From Fibrobacterota bacterium (GTDB lineage: Bacteria; Fibrobacterota; Chitinivibrionia; Chitinivibrionales; Chitinispirillaceae), in the NCBI GenBank assembly GCA_023436145.1, contig JAEZKP010000018.1, forward strand, positions 1 through 23,816: DNA of 23,816 nt. The letters run 5' to 3'. Shown piece by piece: positions 1-8,052 of this stretch (positions within the stretch are counted from its first letter, which is position 1; the number at the start of each line of letters is the position of its first letter). Position numbers and translations under genes: made by a program. A model generated the notes under the pieces. It saw nothing but the letters and a program-made list of their open reading frames with translations. It did no database searches and was not told where the DNA came from.

Positions 1-35
1 GAAAAAGACGCAAGCTCTTTTTCTCTCTTTTTTTT
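1..35 (+). terminator. Terminator-like hairpin at window edge
   Basis: An 8-bp perfect inverted repeat (1-8 with 16-23, loop of 7) is followed by a T-rich tract with eight consecutive T at 28-35. This is the layout of a factor-independent terminator, although the stem is A/T-rich and therefore weak. It would end a gene lying to the left of the window. Confidence 0.45.
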
Positions 36-323
36 CCGTTCTTTCGGGCAGCCATCACCTAATACGCCATCAGGTGATCCTTATTGTCGGTCTTTAAATG
101 AGCAGTCCCGATTTTTTAAAATCGAGATCCTAAATATAATAGTGTCCGGGAAGAAAGAGCAAGAGAAATTTTAAAACCCACTCTTAATGTTAAACAAGAC
201 AGCAATTGTTTGGACAATCTTTCTCAGATCAGTTACACTTATGATCGCATCATGGGTCCCTATTTTGTACTGGAAAATGATAGTATTATATTACAAACAG
301 GCTAACATTTTCCTAACAATCCT
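36..323. other. Non-coding stretch upstream of the ROK kinase gene
   Basis: I see no convincing gene here. It holds several short inverted repeats: 54-60 with 72-78 (ATCACCT/AGGTGAT), 109-115 with 118-124 (CGATTTT/AAAATCG) and 192-197 with 206-211 (AAACAA/TTGTTT). None has a strong T-tract. Only the promoter candidate at 265-292 can be suggested. Confidence 0.5.
265..292 (+). promoter_or_regulatory. Candidate sigma70-type promoter for the ROK-ppx-ppk operon
   Basis: TTGTAC (265-270) and TATATT (287-292) are separated by 16 bp. The -10 matches the consensus at five of six positions, the -35 at only three. A second TATAAT lies at 328-333, inside the inverted repeat at 324-349, but lacks a visible -35. 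Confidence 0.35.
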
Positions 324-349
324 AATCTATAATGTACGAATTATAGATT
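324..349. promoter_or_regulatory. Perfect 10-bp inverted repeat, operator candidate
   Basis: AATCTATAAT (324-333) and ATTATAGATT (340-349) are exact reverse complements with a 6-base centre. The repeat ends 30 bases before the TTG start of the ROK kinase and contains a TATAAT hexamer. The position and symmetry suit a repressor site, and ROK families include autoregulating repressors. There is no T-tract, so it is not a typical terminator. The regulator is unknown. Confidence 0.45.
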
Positions 350-379
350 GATGAATCACATGAAACAGGAGAATGCAAT

Positions 380-1363
380 TTGGCCCCAGTTTTAAATCCT
401 GACAGACCAATGATCGGTTTCGATCTTGGCGGTACGAAAATGTTGTCTCTGGTCCTTAATAACGAATACAAGATTTCAGGACGCGAGAGAAAAAAAACAA
501 AAGAGAAAAACAGTGGTGAGCTAAACGTTAAAAGAATAATAGATACCATCAGCTCATCACTGAAAGCAGCCGGTTCAACAAGTGCTCCCGGAGGAATTGG
601 TATAGGTGTACCCGGGACATTGAATTTAAAAGATGGCGTGGTACTCGAAGCTCCAAACCTCGGCTGGAAAAAAATGCCTCTAAGGGAGTTTTTGGAAAAA
701 GAATTTTCTTGTCCGGTAGTGATTTGCAATGATGTGGATGCCGGAGTATATGGAGAATACTGTTTTGGTGCCGGCAGAAACTCTCAATCTGTTCTGGGAG
801 TATTTCCAGGTACCGGAATAGGGGCAGGACTTGTCAAAAACGGAGAGCTTTATACAAGCGGGTACACCAGCTGCATGGAAATAGGGCATCTTCCGGCAGT
901 ACCGGATGGATTGACTTGTGGATGTGGCCGGACAGGATGCCTGGAAACTGTGGCAAGCAGACTGGCGATTTCCGCAGCAGCATCTATGGCAATTTACCGT
1001 GGTGAAGCTCCTAATCTGCAGAAAATCAGCGGTACAGACATTTCTCTGATCCGCAGTGGCGCATTGTCAGAAGCAATTGCTGCAGGTGATAGTAAGATAG
1101 AGCAGATTGTACGGCATGCAGCGATGCATCTGGGAAGAGTGCTTGGCGGTGTAATAAACCTGCTTGCTCCACAAACAGTGGTATTGGGCGGAGGACTTGT
1201 GGAAGCCATGCCGGAACTCTACCTTGAAGAAGTAAGCAGACACTGCAGAAACCATGTGATGCCTTCTTTTGAAAATATTTTTAAGATAGTTACAGCAGAA
1301 CTTGGTGATGATGCGACAGCTTTGGGAGCCGCAGCCTGGGCCCGAAAAGTAATAGAAAACTGA
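380..1363 (+). CDS. ROK-family sugar kinase (glucokinase-like)
   Basis: A 327-residue ROK protein, predicted to phosphorylate glucose or a related hexose in the cytoplasm. Visible motifs are the phosphate-binding DLGGTK (15-20), the catalytic Asp in NDVDAG (D118), the glycine-rich FPGTGIGAG (142-150), EIGH (167-170), and the ROK zinc motif CGCGRTGCLE with C180, C182 and C187, plus H170. There is no N-terminal helix-turn-helix, so this is a kinase rather than a ROK repressor. The start is TTG at 380, with AGGAG ending 8 bases upstream. An ATG at 410 lacks a ribosome site and would cut close to the phosphate loop. It lies 17 bases upstream of the ppx-like gene and so heads the polyphosphate operon. 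The phosphoryl donor (ATP or polyphosphate) and the exact sugar cannot be read from sequence. Confidence 0.88.
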   Translation: MAPVLNPDRPMIGFDLGGTKMLSLVLNNEYKISGRERKKTKEKNSGELNVKRIIDTISSSLKAAGSTSAPGGIGIGVPGTLNLKDGVVLEAPNLGWKKMPLREFLEKEFSCPVVICNDVDAGVYGEYCFGAGRNSQSVLGVFPGTGIGAGLVKNGELYTSGYTSCMEIGHLPAVPDGLTCGCGRTGCLETVASRLAISAAASMAIYRGEAPNLQKISGTDISLIRSGALSEAIAAGDSKIEQIVRHAAMHLGRVLGGVINLLAPQTVVLGGGLVEAMPELYLEEVSRHCRNHVMPSFENIFKIVTAELGDDATALGAAAWARKVIEN

Positions 1364-1380
1364 TCAATCCTTGAAAAGCA

Positions 1381-2976
1381 ATGAAAAAAGCGCTACCTAC
1401 AACATCTTTAAGTAATGGCAGAAAAGAGATCCCTCAGACACTGGCTGTCATAGATATCGGCACAACTGCAATTCGAATGACCATCGCACAAACCGATGAA
1501 ATAAAGATGATCAAGCCTCTGGAATCACTTCAGCACGGATTATCACTGGGAAAAGACACTTTTTCCAGAGGTTACCTCAGCAGAGAAAGTATTGAGGATT
1601 GTGTAAAGGCGCTCAAAAGTTTCATGCGGAAATTACAGGAATACCAGATCACCAGTAATCAGCAGATCCGTATTGTTGCCACTACTGCGGTCAGAGAAGC
1701 CTCCAACCAGCAGACTTTTGTAGACAGAATATTTATCGCCACCGGTTTGACTGTTGAAATTATTGATGACATAGATGTGGCCCGTTTGACCTATTTAAGT
1801 GCTGTATCATATTTTGCCGTTCACAAATTCCAGAGAAACCCTGATGTTTTAATCGCTGAGTTGAGCGGAGGAACGACCGAAATTCTTCTTCTGAAAAATG
1901 AGGATGTATTGCTTTCAAAGAGTTATCGCTTAGGTGCGTTACGGCTTCGGGAGATGATTGATGAATTCCGTGCACCTGTTCTCAGACAACGTGAGTTGAT
2001 AGAAAGCGACACACAACGGACTGTTACTCACATTTGTCAGGACCTGTGCAGTAATGATCCGTTATCATTAATTGCCCTGGGAGGAGATGCAAGGTTTGCT
2101 GCTGCGCAAATTCAACCGGACTGGAATGCTTACTCACCAGTAAAAATTCCGCTCTCATCGTTATCGAAATTAACAGATCAACTAATGGCTATATCTGTCG
2201 ATGAGATCGTCTCGAAGTTTCATCTCACTTATTCTGATGCAGAGACAGTGGGTCCTGCACTACTTTTTTATCTTCAGCTGGCCAGAGCTCTCAATGCAAG
2301 ATCTATCATAGTTACCAACATTTCCATGCGATCAGGAATCCTCATGGAAATGACGCAGCACCATTCATGGAGAAAAAGATTTACCAACCAGATCATTAAC
2401 TCCGCACTGGTAATAGGTAGAAAATTTCATTTTGATGAGGAACATGCCCGTCATGTAGAAATGCTTTCCATCTCCCTTTTTAACGAATTAAAGCATGAGC
2501 ACAGACTTGACCCCTGGTTTGAACTTCATCTGAGAGTAGCAGCCCTTCTTCATGATATAGGATCTTTTATCAGTATTCGCAGTCATCATAAACACTCAAT
2601 GTATCTGATTGAGAACAGTGATCTTTTCGGATTAAGCAAAAAAGATTTACAAATGATTGCCCTTATCGCCAGATACCATCGCCGTTCCTCTCCCAAACCG
2701 GAGCATCTGGAATACAATACCCTGGATAAGGAAAGCCGGCTGACCATCATTAAACTGGCAGCACTGCTGAGAGTTGCCGATGCACTTGACCGTTCAAACA
2801 GTCAGCGGATAAGAGAAATAAACTGTAAAATCACCGAGGGCACATTTTTAATAACCCTTCCCCGTATTGATGATATTGCACTTGAGCAGCTCAGTCTTCA
2901 GAATAAAGGAACATTATTTGAAGAAGTGTACGGAATGAGAGTTGTACTTCTTAAAAAAGCCACCTTGCTGGAGTAG
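1381..2976 (+). CDS. Ppx/GppA-type phosphatase-HD domain protein with altered catalytic motifs
   Basis: A 531-residue protein of the exopolyphosphatase/guanosine-pentaphosphatase family, about the length of E. coli Ppx. The N-terminal actin-like fold shows IDIGTTAIR (24-32), TTAVREASN (101-109) and LGGDARF (233-239). The C-terminal HD domain shows H358, H391-D392 and D467, with the family's HHKHS (402-406). Two normally conserved sites are changed. The usual GxEEA segment reads DIDVA (130-134), so the catalytic Glu position is V133, and the usual DIGGGSTE reads ELSGGTTE (160-167). It sits 2 bases upstream of ppk1 and 17 bases after the ROK gene, so it belongs to polyphosphate turnover or its control. 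It could be an active exopolyphosphatase of a divergent subgroup, or a polyphosphate/ppGpp sensor acting through the HD domain. The ribosome site is weak, suggesting coupling to the upstream gene. Confidence 0.85.
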   Translation: MKKALPTTSLSNGRKEIPQTLAVIDIGTTAIRMTIAQTDEIKMIKPLESLQHGLSLGKDTFSRGYLSRESIEDCVKALKSFMRKLQEYQITSNQQIRIVATTAVREASNQQTFVDRIFIATGLTVEIIDDIDVARLTYLSAVSYFAVHKFQRNPDVLIAELSGGTTEILLLKNEDVLLSKSYRLGALRLREMIDEFRAPVLRQRELIESDTQRTVTHICQDLCSNDPLSLIALGGDARFAAAQIQPDWNAYSPVKIPLSSLSKLTDQLMAISVDEIVSKFHLTYSDAETVGPALLFYLQLARALNARSIIVTNISMRSGILMEMTQHHSWRKRFTNQIINSALVIGRKFHFDEEHARHVEMLSISLFNELKHEHRLDPWFELHLRVAALLHDIGSFISIRSHHKHSMYLIENSDLFGLSKKDLQMIALIARYHRRSSPKPEHLEYNTLDKESRLTIIKLAALLRVADALDRSNSQRIREINCKITEGTFLITLPRIDDIALEQLSLQNKGTLFEEVYGMRVVLLKKATLLE

Positions 2977-2978
2977 AT

Positions 2979-5075
2979 ATGCCCTGTAATGACATTCCAT
3001 TTACAAATAGAGAACTCAGCTGGCTGGAGTTCAACGAACGGCTTCTGGACCAGGTCCGGGATAACGATCTTCCCTTACTGGAAAGGTTAAGATTTCTGGC
3101 TATCTCCAGTTCGAACCTGGATGAATTTTTCATGGTTCGCATAGGTGGTTTGCAAATACTGGCATCTGAGAAGATACAGCGACCGGATCCATCAGGATTG
3201 ACCCCACAAGAGCAGCTTGACCTCATAAGTAAACGTGTACATGAAATGGTAAATCAACAGTACTCCTGTTACCTTAACAGCCTTGAAACCGCTCTTAGAG
3301 AATTCAGGATCAGCAGGGTTAAACCATCAGACCTCACCTCACAACAGCATCGTTTCGTGGAGACCGTTTTTCAGAATGATATATTTCCACTGCTGTCCCC
3401 TATCGCGGTTACTCCTCCGCTGAATTTTCCATTACTAGCCAACAAGACTCTTCATATTGGTGTACGGTTTGATTCTGTGCAAAAACAAACACGCTATGCC
3501 ATTATTCCTCTGGGAAAACATCTCAGCCGCTTCATTACTTTACCTTCTGAAAGCGGTTATAAATTCATGTTGATTGAGGATGTCATTTTTATGTTTGCGG
3601 GGGCATTTTTTCCAGGAGAACCGGTTGCAGAATGTGTCCCATTCCGTATCACCAGAAACGCAGATCTGGATATCCGTGAAGATCTCGCATTTGACCTTTT
3701 GACAGAAATGGAAGCCATACTTGACGCTCGTAAAAGAAGTGACTGTGTCAGACTGGAGATCGGGGATAATGTCAGTAATGAGTTGTTTGATTTTTTACAA
3801 CAGGCACTCGTTGTCAGCCAGCGGGATACCTACCTTATAAGCGGCCCACTGGACCTCTCTTCTTTTATGAAAATCACAGAGCTTAACGGATATTCAGAGT
3901 TAAAATACGAACCCTGGCAGCCACAACCGTCTCCAATTATAAAACCAGGGGTCAAAATGTTTGACATACTATCAAAACGTGATGTTTTGCTTTATCATCC
4001 CTATGAAAGTTTTGAACCTGTTGTACGCCTGATTGAAGAAGCTGCTGCTGATCCTGATGTACTGACTATAAAGCAGATTCTTTACCGGACAAGCCGTAAA
4101 AGCCCCATTGTCTCAGCACTGGTACGTGCTGCACAAAGGGGTAAATATGTCACTGCAATTGTGGAATTGAAAGCCCGTTTCGATGAAGAACGCAACATTG
4201 AATGGGCTAAGGAACTTGAAGATGCAGGTGTCCAGGTCCTTTACGGAGTAAAAGGGCTGAAAACACATGCAAAGGTTTGCCTGATAATTAAAAGAGAACC
4301 TCAGGGCCTGGTCAGATATATCCATTTCGGCACCGGTAACTATAACGAGATTACAGCTCATATGTATAGTGACATCAGTTATTTCACTTCAGATGATATT
4401 CTGGGTGCCGACATTTCCGCATTCTTCAATGCTATCACCGGATATTCTCAACCGGTTCAATTCGGTAAAATCGAATCCGCGCCGATAGGTCTTCGGGAAC
4501 GCATTATGGATCTTATTAAAAATGAGATAGAGCGAAAACGACAAGGACAGAATGCCTTCATCAGGGCTAAGATGAATTCGCTTGCTGATCCGTTGATGGT
4601 GAGAACCCTCTATAAAGCATCACAGGCAGGAGTCAGAATTGAGCTCAATATCCGCGGCATCTGCTGCCTTCGCCCAGGAATTCCAGGCATAAGCGAAAAT
4701 ATAAGTGTTATCAGTATCGTGGACCGGTTTCTTGAACACAGCCGTATTTTCCAGTTTCATCATGGCGGAGATGATCTGGTATTCATGTCCACAGCAGACT
4801 GGATGCCCAGAAATCTTGACAAAAGAATTGAGCTGCTGATTCCAATACTTGATCCCCAAGCTAAAAGCCGCTGTATTGAAATACTGGACAGCTGTTTTGC
4901 AGATAATACCAATTCCTGGAAGTTGTCAAGTGATAACAAGTACACCCGCCAGAAACCCTCAGGTAGAAAAAAAAACAGCCGCTGCCAGGAGCGACTTTAT
5001 CAACTCGCCTGCACCATGAACCAGAAAGCAAAGAAAGCACGTCGGACCATCTTCGAGCCTTATCAGCCACAGTAA
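2979..5075 (+). CDS. ppk1: Polyphosphate kinase 1
   Basis: A 698-residue PPK1, which makes inorganic polyphosphate reversibly from ATP. The N-terminal domain opens with NRELSWLEFNERLL (about 8-21) followed by the SSSNLDEFFMVR block. The two phospholipase-D-like catalytic domains carry the autophosphorylated His in LKTHAKV (H430) and the second catalytic His in FLEHSRIF (H587). The 157-residue spacing equals that of H435 and H592 in the E. coli enzyme. YIHFGTGNYNE follows the first His. The last 50 or so residues form a Lys/Arg-rich tail beyond the conserved core. The ATG at 2979 follows GGAG (2970-2973) and lies 2 bases after the ppx-like stop, so the two genes are translationally linked. Confidence 0.96.
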   Translation: MPCNDIPFTNRELSWLEFNERLLDQVRDNDLPLLERLRFLAISSSNLDEFFMVRIGGLQILASEKIQRPDPSGLTPQEQLDLISKRVHEMVNQQYSCYLNSLETALREFRISRVKPSDLTSQQHRFVETVFQNDIFPLLSPIAVTPPLNFPLLANKTLHIGVRFDSVQKQTRYAIIPLGKHLSRFITLPSESGYKFMLIEDVIFMFAGAFFPGEPVAECVPFRITRNADLDIREDLAFDLLTEMEAILDARKRSDCVRLEIGDNVSNELFDFLQQALVVSQRDTYLISGPLDLSSFMKITELNGYSELKYEPWQPQPSPIIKPGVKMFDILSKRDVLLYHPYESFEPVVRLIEEAAADPDVLTIKQILYRTSRKSPIVSALVRAAQRGKYVTAIVELKARFDEERNIEWAKELEDAGVQVLYGVKGLKTHAKVCLIIKREPQGLVRYIHFGTGNYNEITAHMYSDISYFTSDDILGADISAFFNAITGYSQPVQFGKIESAPIGLRERIMDLIKNEIERKRQGQNAFIRAKMNSLADPLMVRTLYKASQAGVRIELNIRGICCLRPGIPGISENISVISIVDRFLEHSRIFQFHHGGDDLVFMSTADWMPRNLDKRIELLIPILDPQAKSRCIEILDSCFADNTNSWKLSSDNKYTRQKPSGRKKNSRCQERLYQLACTMNQKAKKARRTIFEPYQPQ

Positions 5076-5204
5076 TTTTATTAAAAATCCTGTGGTACAT
5101 CACAACCATGACCGGCTACATCCTGTTTTTTCCGATGCGAGATTCAATATTGAACCGGTTAGGATTTTACCGTATAATTGAGTTCTTCAGGAAGAATAGA
5201 AAAT

Positions 5205-6602
5205 ATGGCATTACCAGAACCTGCAATGATTTTGCTTTCAAAAATTTCCTGCTCGGAACCATTTTCCACTGGTATTGAAACAATATCTTCTTTTCTTAAA
5301 TCTACAGAAGAGCAATGGGATCATATTCAGATAATCAAGTCAATTTTCAGTGAAGAGGTGCAATTAAAACTTCAGGAGTACATTCTTTTCTGTTTTCTTG
5401 ATATCACCAGAGCAGATTTAAAGACACTTTACAATTCTATTTCATATAAAAGGTTAAACCAACTTCTGCATCGCCGTCACAATTCGCTTTTTCCATGTTC
5501 TGAGAAAGATTTTAACATTCTTTTAGAGCTTAAAAATCAAACCGGTATAGATTCTGCATCCAAACTGCAAATAGCTTCCAGAGTCAGCAGAAACTGGGCG
5601 GATCTTCTGATGAACTCCAGGGATATCGGAGACCGGGAACGGATGCAGTTCTCCTGCCTTTTGAAAAGTGAAGCAGCGGCACTGAAACAGCGGACCCTCT
5701 TCTTGTCAGATAATGTAGATACCTACAATATGAGAGCCATAGCACGTCTTTTACCCATGCTGACAATCTGTGATGAATATGCCAAAAATATTGAAGATCT
5801 TGGAAATTTAATACTTGACAGAAAGGCAATCGGAGCACCTGTTCTCAGTATACGGCAACTGATGAGAAGTGATGCATTTGATAAACTTTTAAACAAGCTC
5901 TCCAGCTCCACAGAACTTTCGTTATTTTTCAGGTCACTACAGCTGCAGAATCGCAAACTGATCCCGCTTCCTGGATTACTGGCAGCTGCCACTCTTTGCA
6001 GATGGTTATCTGATGATGAAAATTCACCACTGCAATGGATAATTCAGGCTTTGGAATTATCCTCTGAAAACGGGTTCTCAATCGATGCCAAAAGTTCTCT
6101 ATCAAGTATAAAACCGTATCTGAACAATAGCGGAGTGGAAATATGCGGGTCAGTGATAAAAATAGACTTCAGCAAATCAGCCATATCCACTCTTATTGGA
6201 ACTGACATGCTTACCAGAGCTCCAACTGCGGAAAAAGAGGTCTCGATTCAGGATCTGGTTGCCCGTAACATGGGAAATGACCTTCTTCTCATTAGATTGC
6301 TTGAGAACCCGAAGGTTTACAATAAACCTGGTCTGGTGGAAAAGATTTCTACCAGAACCCGTTCATTATCAGTTCTGCAAAAGATTGCTTCCACCAGAGA
6401 ACTCTACACCGGTCATGACAATGCCGGTGTACCATTGGCACTGTTAAAAAATCCCACTAATGTCCCCATCTCTCTACTGCGAATGTTTATTCATCCCACA
6501 TACGTGTCACTGAACAGTATGAAAGATCTGCTGAAAAACCCATATGGAGTGCGAAGGGATATCTTTACAGAGGTAAAATCGTTCGCTGAACGAAAGCGTT
6601 GA
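5205..6602 (+). CDS. Unrecognised, probably alpha-helical repeat protein
   Basis: A 465-residue protein I do not recognise. It has no signal peptide or membrane segment and is rich in Leu, Ser, Lys and Glu, predicting mostly helices. The C-terminal third (about 360-460) shows loosely repeated blocks around RLLENPKV, ALLKNPTNVPISLL and DLLKNPYGVRRDI, each with a Leu-Leu-x-Asn-Pro core, which suggests HEAT- or ARM-like helical repeats. A TTG at 5178 would add nine residues but has no ribosome site. The ATG at 5205 has CAGGAAGA upstream at a slightly long spacing. It follows ppk1 by 129 bases on the same strand with no clear terminator between, so it may be co-transcribed. A scaffold or protein-interaction role is only inferred from the repeat pattern. 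Confidence 0.7.
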   Translation: MALPEPAMILLSKISCSEPFSTGIETISSFLKSTEEQWDHIQIIKSIFSEEVQLKLQEYILFCFLDITRADLKTLYNSISYKRLNQLLHRRHNSLFPCSEKDFNILLELKNQTGIDSASKLQIASRVSRNWADLLMNSRDIGDRERMQFSCLLKSEAAALKQRTLFLSDNVDTYNMRAIARLLPMLTICDEYAKNIEDLGNLILDRKAIGAPVLSIRQLMRSDAFDKLLNKLSSSTELSLFFRSLQLQNRKLIPLPGLLAAATLCRWLSDDENSPLQWIIQALELSSENGFSIDAKSSLSSIKPYLNNSGVEICGSVIKIDFSKSAISTLIGTDMLTRAPTAEKEVSIQDLVARNMGNDLLLIRLLENPKVYNKPGLVEKISTRTRSLSVLQKIASTRELYTGHDNAGVPLALLKNPTNVPISLLRMFIHPTYVSLNSMKDLLKNPYGVRRDIFTEVKSFAERKR

Positions 6603-6627
6603 TCCTTCGCGAAGACGCTACGGATCA
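6584..6627. repeat. Overlapping inverted repeats at the 3' end of the helical-protein gene
   Basis: Alternative stems overlap here: CGCT/AGCG (6584-6587 with 6595-6598), AGCGT/ACGCT (6595-6599 with 6615-6619), and TGATCC/GGATCA (6600-6605 with 6622-6627), which encloses the palindrome CTTCGCGAAG (6605-6614). They span the stop codon at 6600-6602. There is no T-tract, so a factor-independent terminator is not supported. A transcript-end structure between convergent genes is possible. Confidence 0.4.
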
Positions 6628-6773
6628 CAGGTAATCCATATTCCGCAAATGCGTCACAAATTACAAGTTATTTTCATTTATTGAAGGCACATTATTCAGT
6701 TGCTCGACATGTGCATTAACTTTACAATTTATTACAGGTAAATATCAAGGATATCAGGTGGATTACTGAATAG

Positions 6774-7355
6774 CTATTTCTCAATCCCCTCTCTGGCTTC
6801 TATGCCATTGGTGTAATAATGCTTGATCTCTTTCATTTCAGTAACCAGATCTGCAACTTCGATCAATTCTGCAGGTGCATAGCGGCCTGTGATTACCACT
6901 TCACATTCCGGTTTTCTTTGCATAATTATCCCCAGTAGTTCTTCTACACTGAAAAGGCCAAAATACATGGCGATATTTGCTTCATCGAGAATAATAATAT
7001 CATATTTACCGTTACGCATTTCAGTTTCAATTTCCTGAAGTCCATTTCTGGCAATTTCGACATCTTCATTCTGAGGTTGTTTTTGAATAAAGCATCCACG
7101 GCCAAACTGACGGATCGAAATGCAATCGGAAAAGCGTTCCAGTGCATTTATTTCACTATATTTCATCCCTTTTACAAATTGTACAAAAAGAATTTTTAAG
7201 CCTGCCCCTGCAGCCCTGATTGCCAAACCTATTGCCGCAGTTGTTTTTCCCTTCCCATTACCAGTGTATACCTGAATATAACCTTTTCTCATTTTTTTAG
7301 CCCTTCGCGACCTGTAAATTTTTTTGCTCTCCTCTAACTTACCAATGTTCGTCAT
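6774..7355 (-). CDS. cobO: Cob(I)alamin/cobyrinate adenosyltransferase (CobO/BtuR type)
   Basis: A 193-residue enzyme predicted to transfer the adenosyl group of ATP to the cobalt of cob(I)alamin or cobyrinic acid a,c-diamide, giving the active coenzyme in the cytoplasm. It has the family's modified P-loop, TGNGKGKTTAA (31-41), then ILDEANIAMYFG, the GRYAPAELIEVADLVTEM block and a C-terminal KHYYTNGIEAREGIE. The ATG at 7355 overlaps the DUF71 stop by four bases (ATGA). An in-frame ATG at 7292 gives the usual CobO N-terminus (MRKGYIQVY), with GAAGGG upstream, so the first 21 residues may not be real. As the last gene of the B12 locus, it would convert imported corrinoid to adenosylcobalamin. 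Confidence 0.92.
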   Translation of the reverse strand: MTNIGKLEESKKIYRSRRAKKMRKGYIQVYTGNGKGKTTAAIGLAIRAAGAGLKILFVQFVKGMKYSEINALERFSDCISIRQFGRGCFIQKQPQNEDVEIARNGLQEIETEMRNGKYDIIILDEANIAMYFGLFSVEELLGIIMQRKPECEVVITGRYAPAELIEVADLVTEMKEIKHYYTNGIEAREGIEK

Positions 7356-8023
7356 TCCAGTTCAAGAAAACGGTATTCTCCAACACTATGTGTTTTATTT
7401 ACAGAATATTGTACCGGATTTTTAAACAGAGGGCCATCGTATACGAAAGAATGATACTCCCCATTTTCTCCACATACATCAATACCTGTTTCCTTAAGCT
7501 CAACTATTAATTTGTGATCAATATTTCGGCCCAGAAATCTTTGCGGCATTTTTTTGGTGTTAACCACCACTATTACCGCTTTAAAACCTGCTTCGATAAA
7601 TTCATTTACCAGAGCACACCTGTCTTCTTTCCACAATGGAAGGTGCGGCCGGAAACCGCATTCATTGCAAATCCGTTCCACCCATTCTCTGTGTGGCTCC
7701 AGATCGATATCTCCAAACACCCCATTGGATAACCCGCCCAGTTTAAGCAATGATAATTTTTTTCTGAATTCATCTTCGTAGTTTTCCCAGTTTGCATTAG
7801 CGGTATAAAGCGGCAGGTTCAACATCATTGATTGCTTTTTAAGCAGTTCAGGGTGAAGTCCATGGGACCTGGACTGTTCACCAGTCTCATCAATCATTGT
7901 AAAAATGCCATTGCAGATATTGCCGGCAGTTAACATTCGATTCAATGCAAGACATGAATCCTTTCCACCACTCCAGGAACAGAAAAAGTGAATAGGGATG
8001 TTCATTCCAATTTCTGTGTTCAT
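7352..8023 (-). CDS. DUF71/COG2102 PP-loop ATP-pyrophosphatase, B12-salvage type
   Basis: A 223-residue protein with the PP-loop SWSGGKDSCLAL (about 15-26) and the DUF71 C-terminal signature GENGEYHSFVYDGP. Archaeal and eukaryotic relatives (Dph6) amidate diphthine on EF2. Bacteria lack diphthamide, and published comparative genomics of DUF71/COG2102 predicted a B12-salvage role for a bacterial subgroup. This gene's position fits that prediction: it lies between the BtuC-like permease (29-base gap) and the adenosyltransferase (4-base ATGA overlap). By chemistry it should activate a carboxylate with ATP and form an amide, but the corrinoid substrate is unproven. The ATG at 8023 has GGAGAG upstream at good spacing. 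An in-frame Met at residue 7 is a weaker option. Confidence 0.85.
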   Translation of the reverse strand: MNTEIGMNIPIHFFCSWSGGKDSCLALNRMLTAGNICNGIFTMIDETGEQSRSHGLHPELLKKQSMMLNLPLYTANANWENYEDEFRKKLSLLKLGGLSNGVFGDIDLEPHREWVERICNECGFRPHLPLWKEDRCALVNEFIEAGFKAVIVVVNTKKMPQRFLGRNIDHKLIVELKETGIDVCGENGEYHSFVYDGPLFKNPVQYSVNKTHSVGEYRFLELE

Positions 8024-8052
8024 AATTTATCTCTCCGGATTTTACTATTGAT

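Noticed and set aside
1..379. End of an upstream rRNA/tRNA operon or a truncated gene at the left edge
   Set aside because: No tRNA cloverleaf, rRNA signature or open frame entering from the edge could be recognised.
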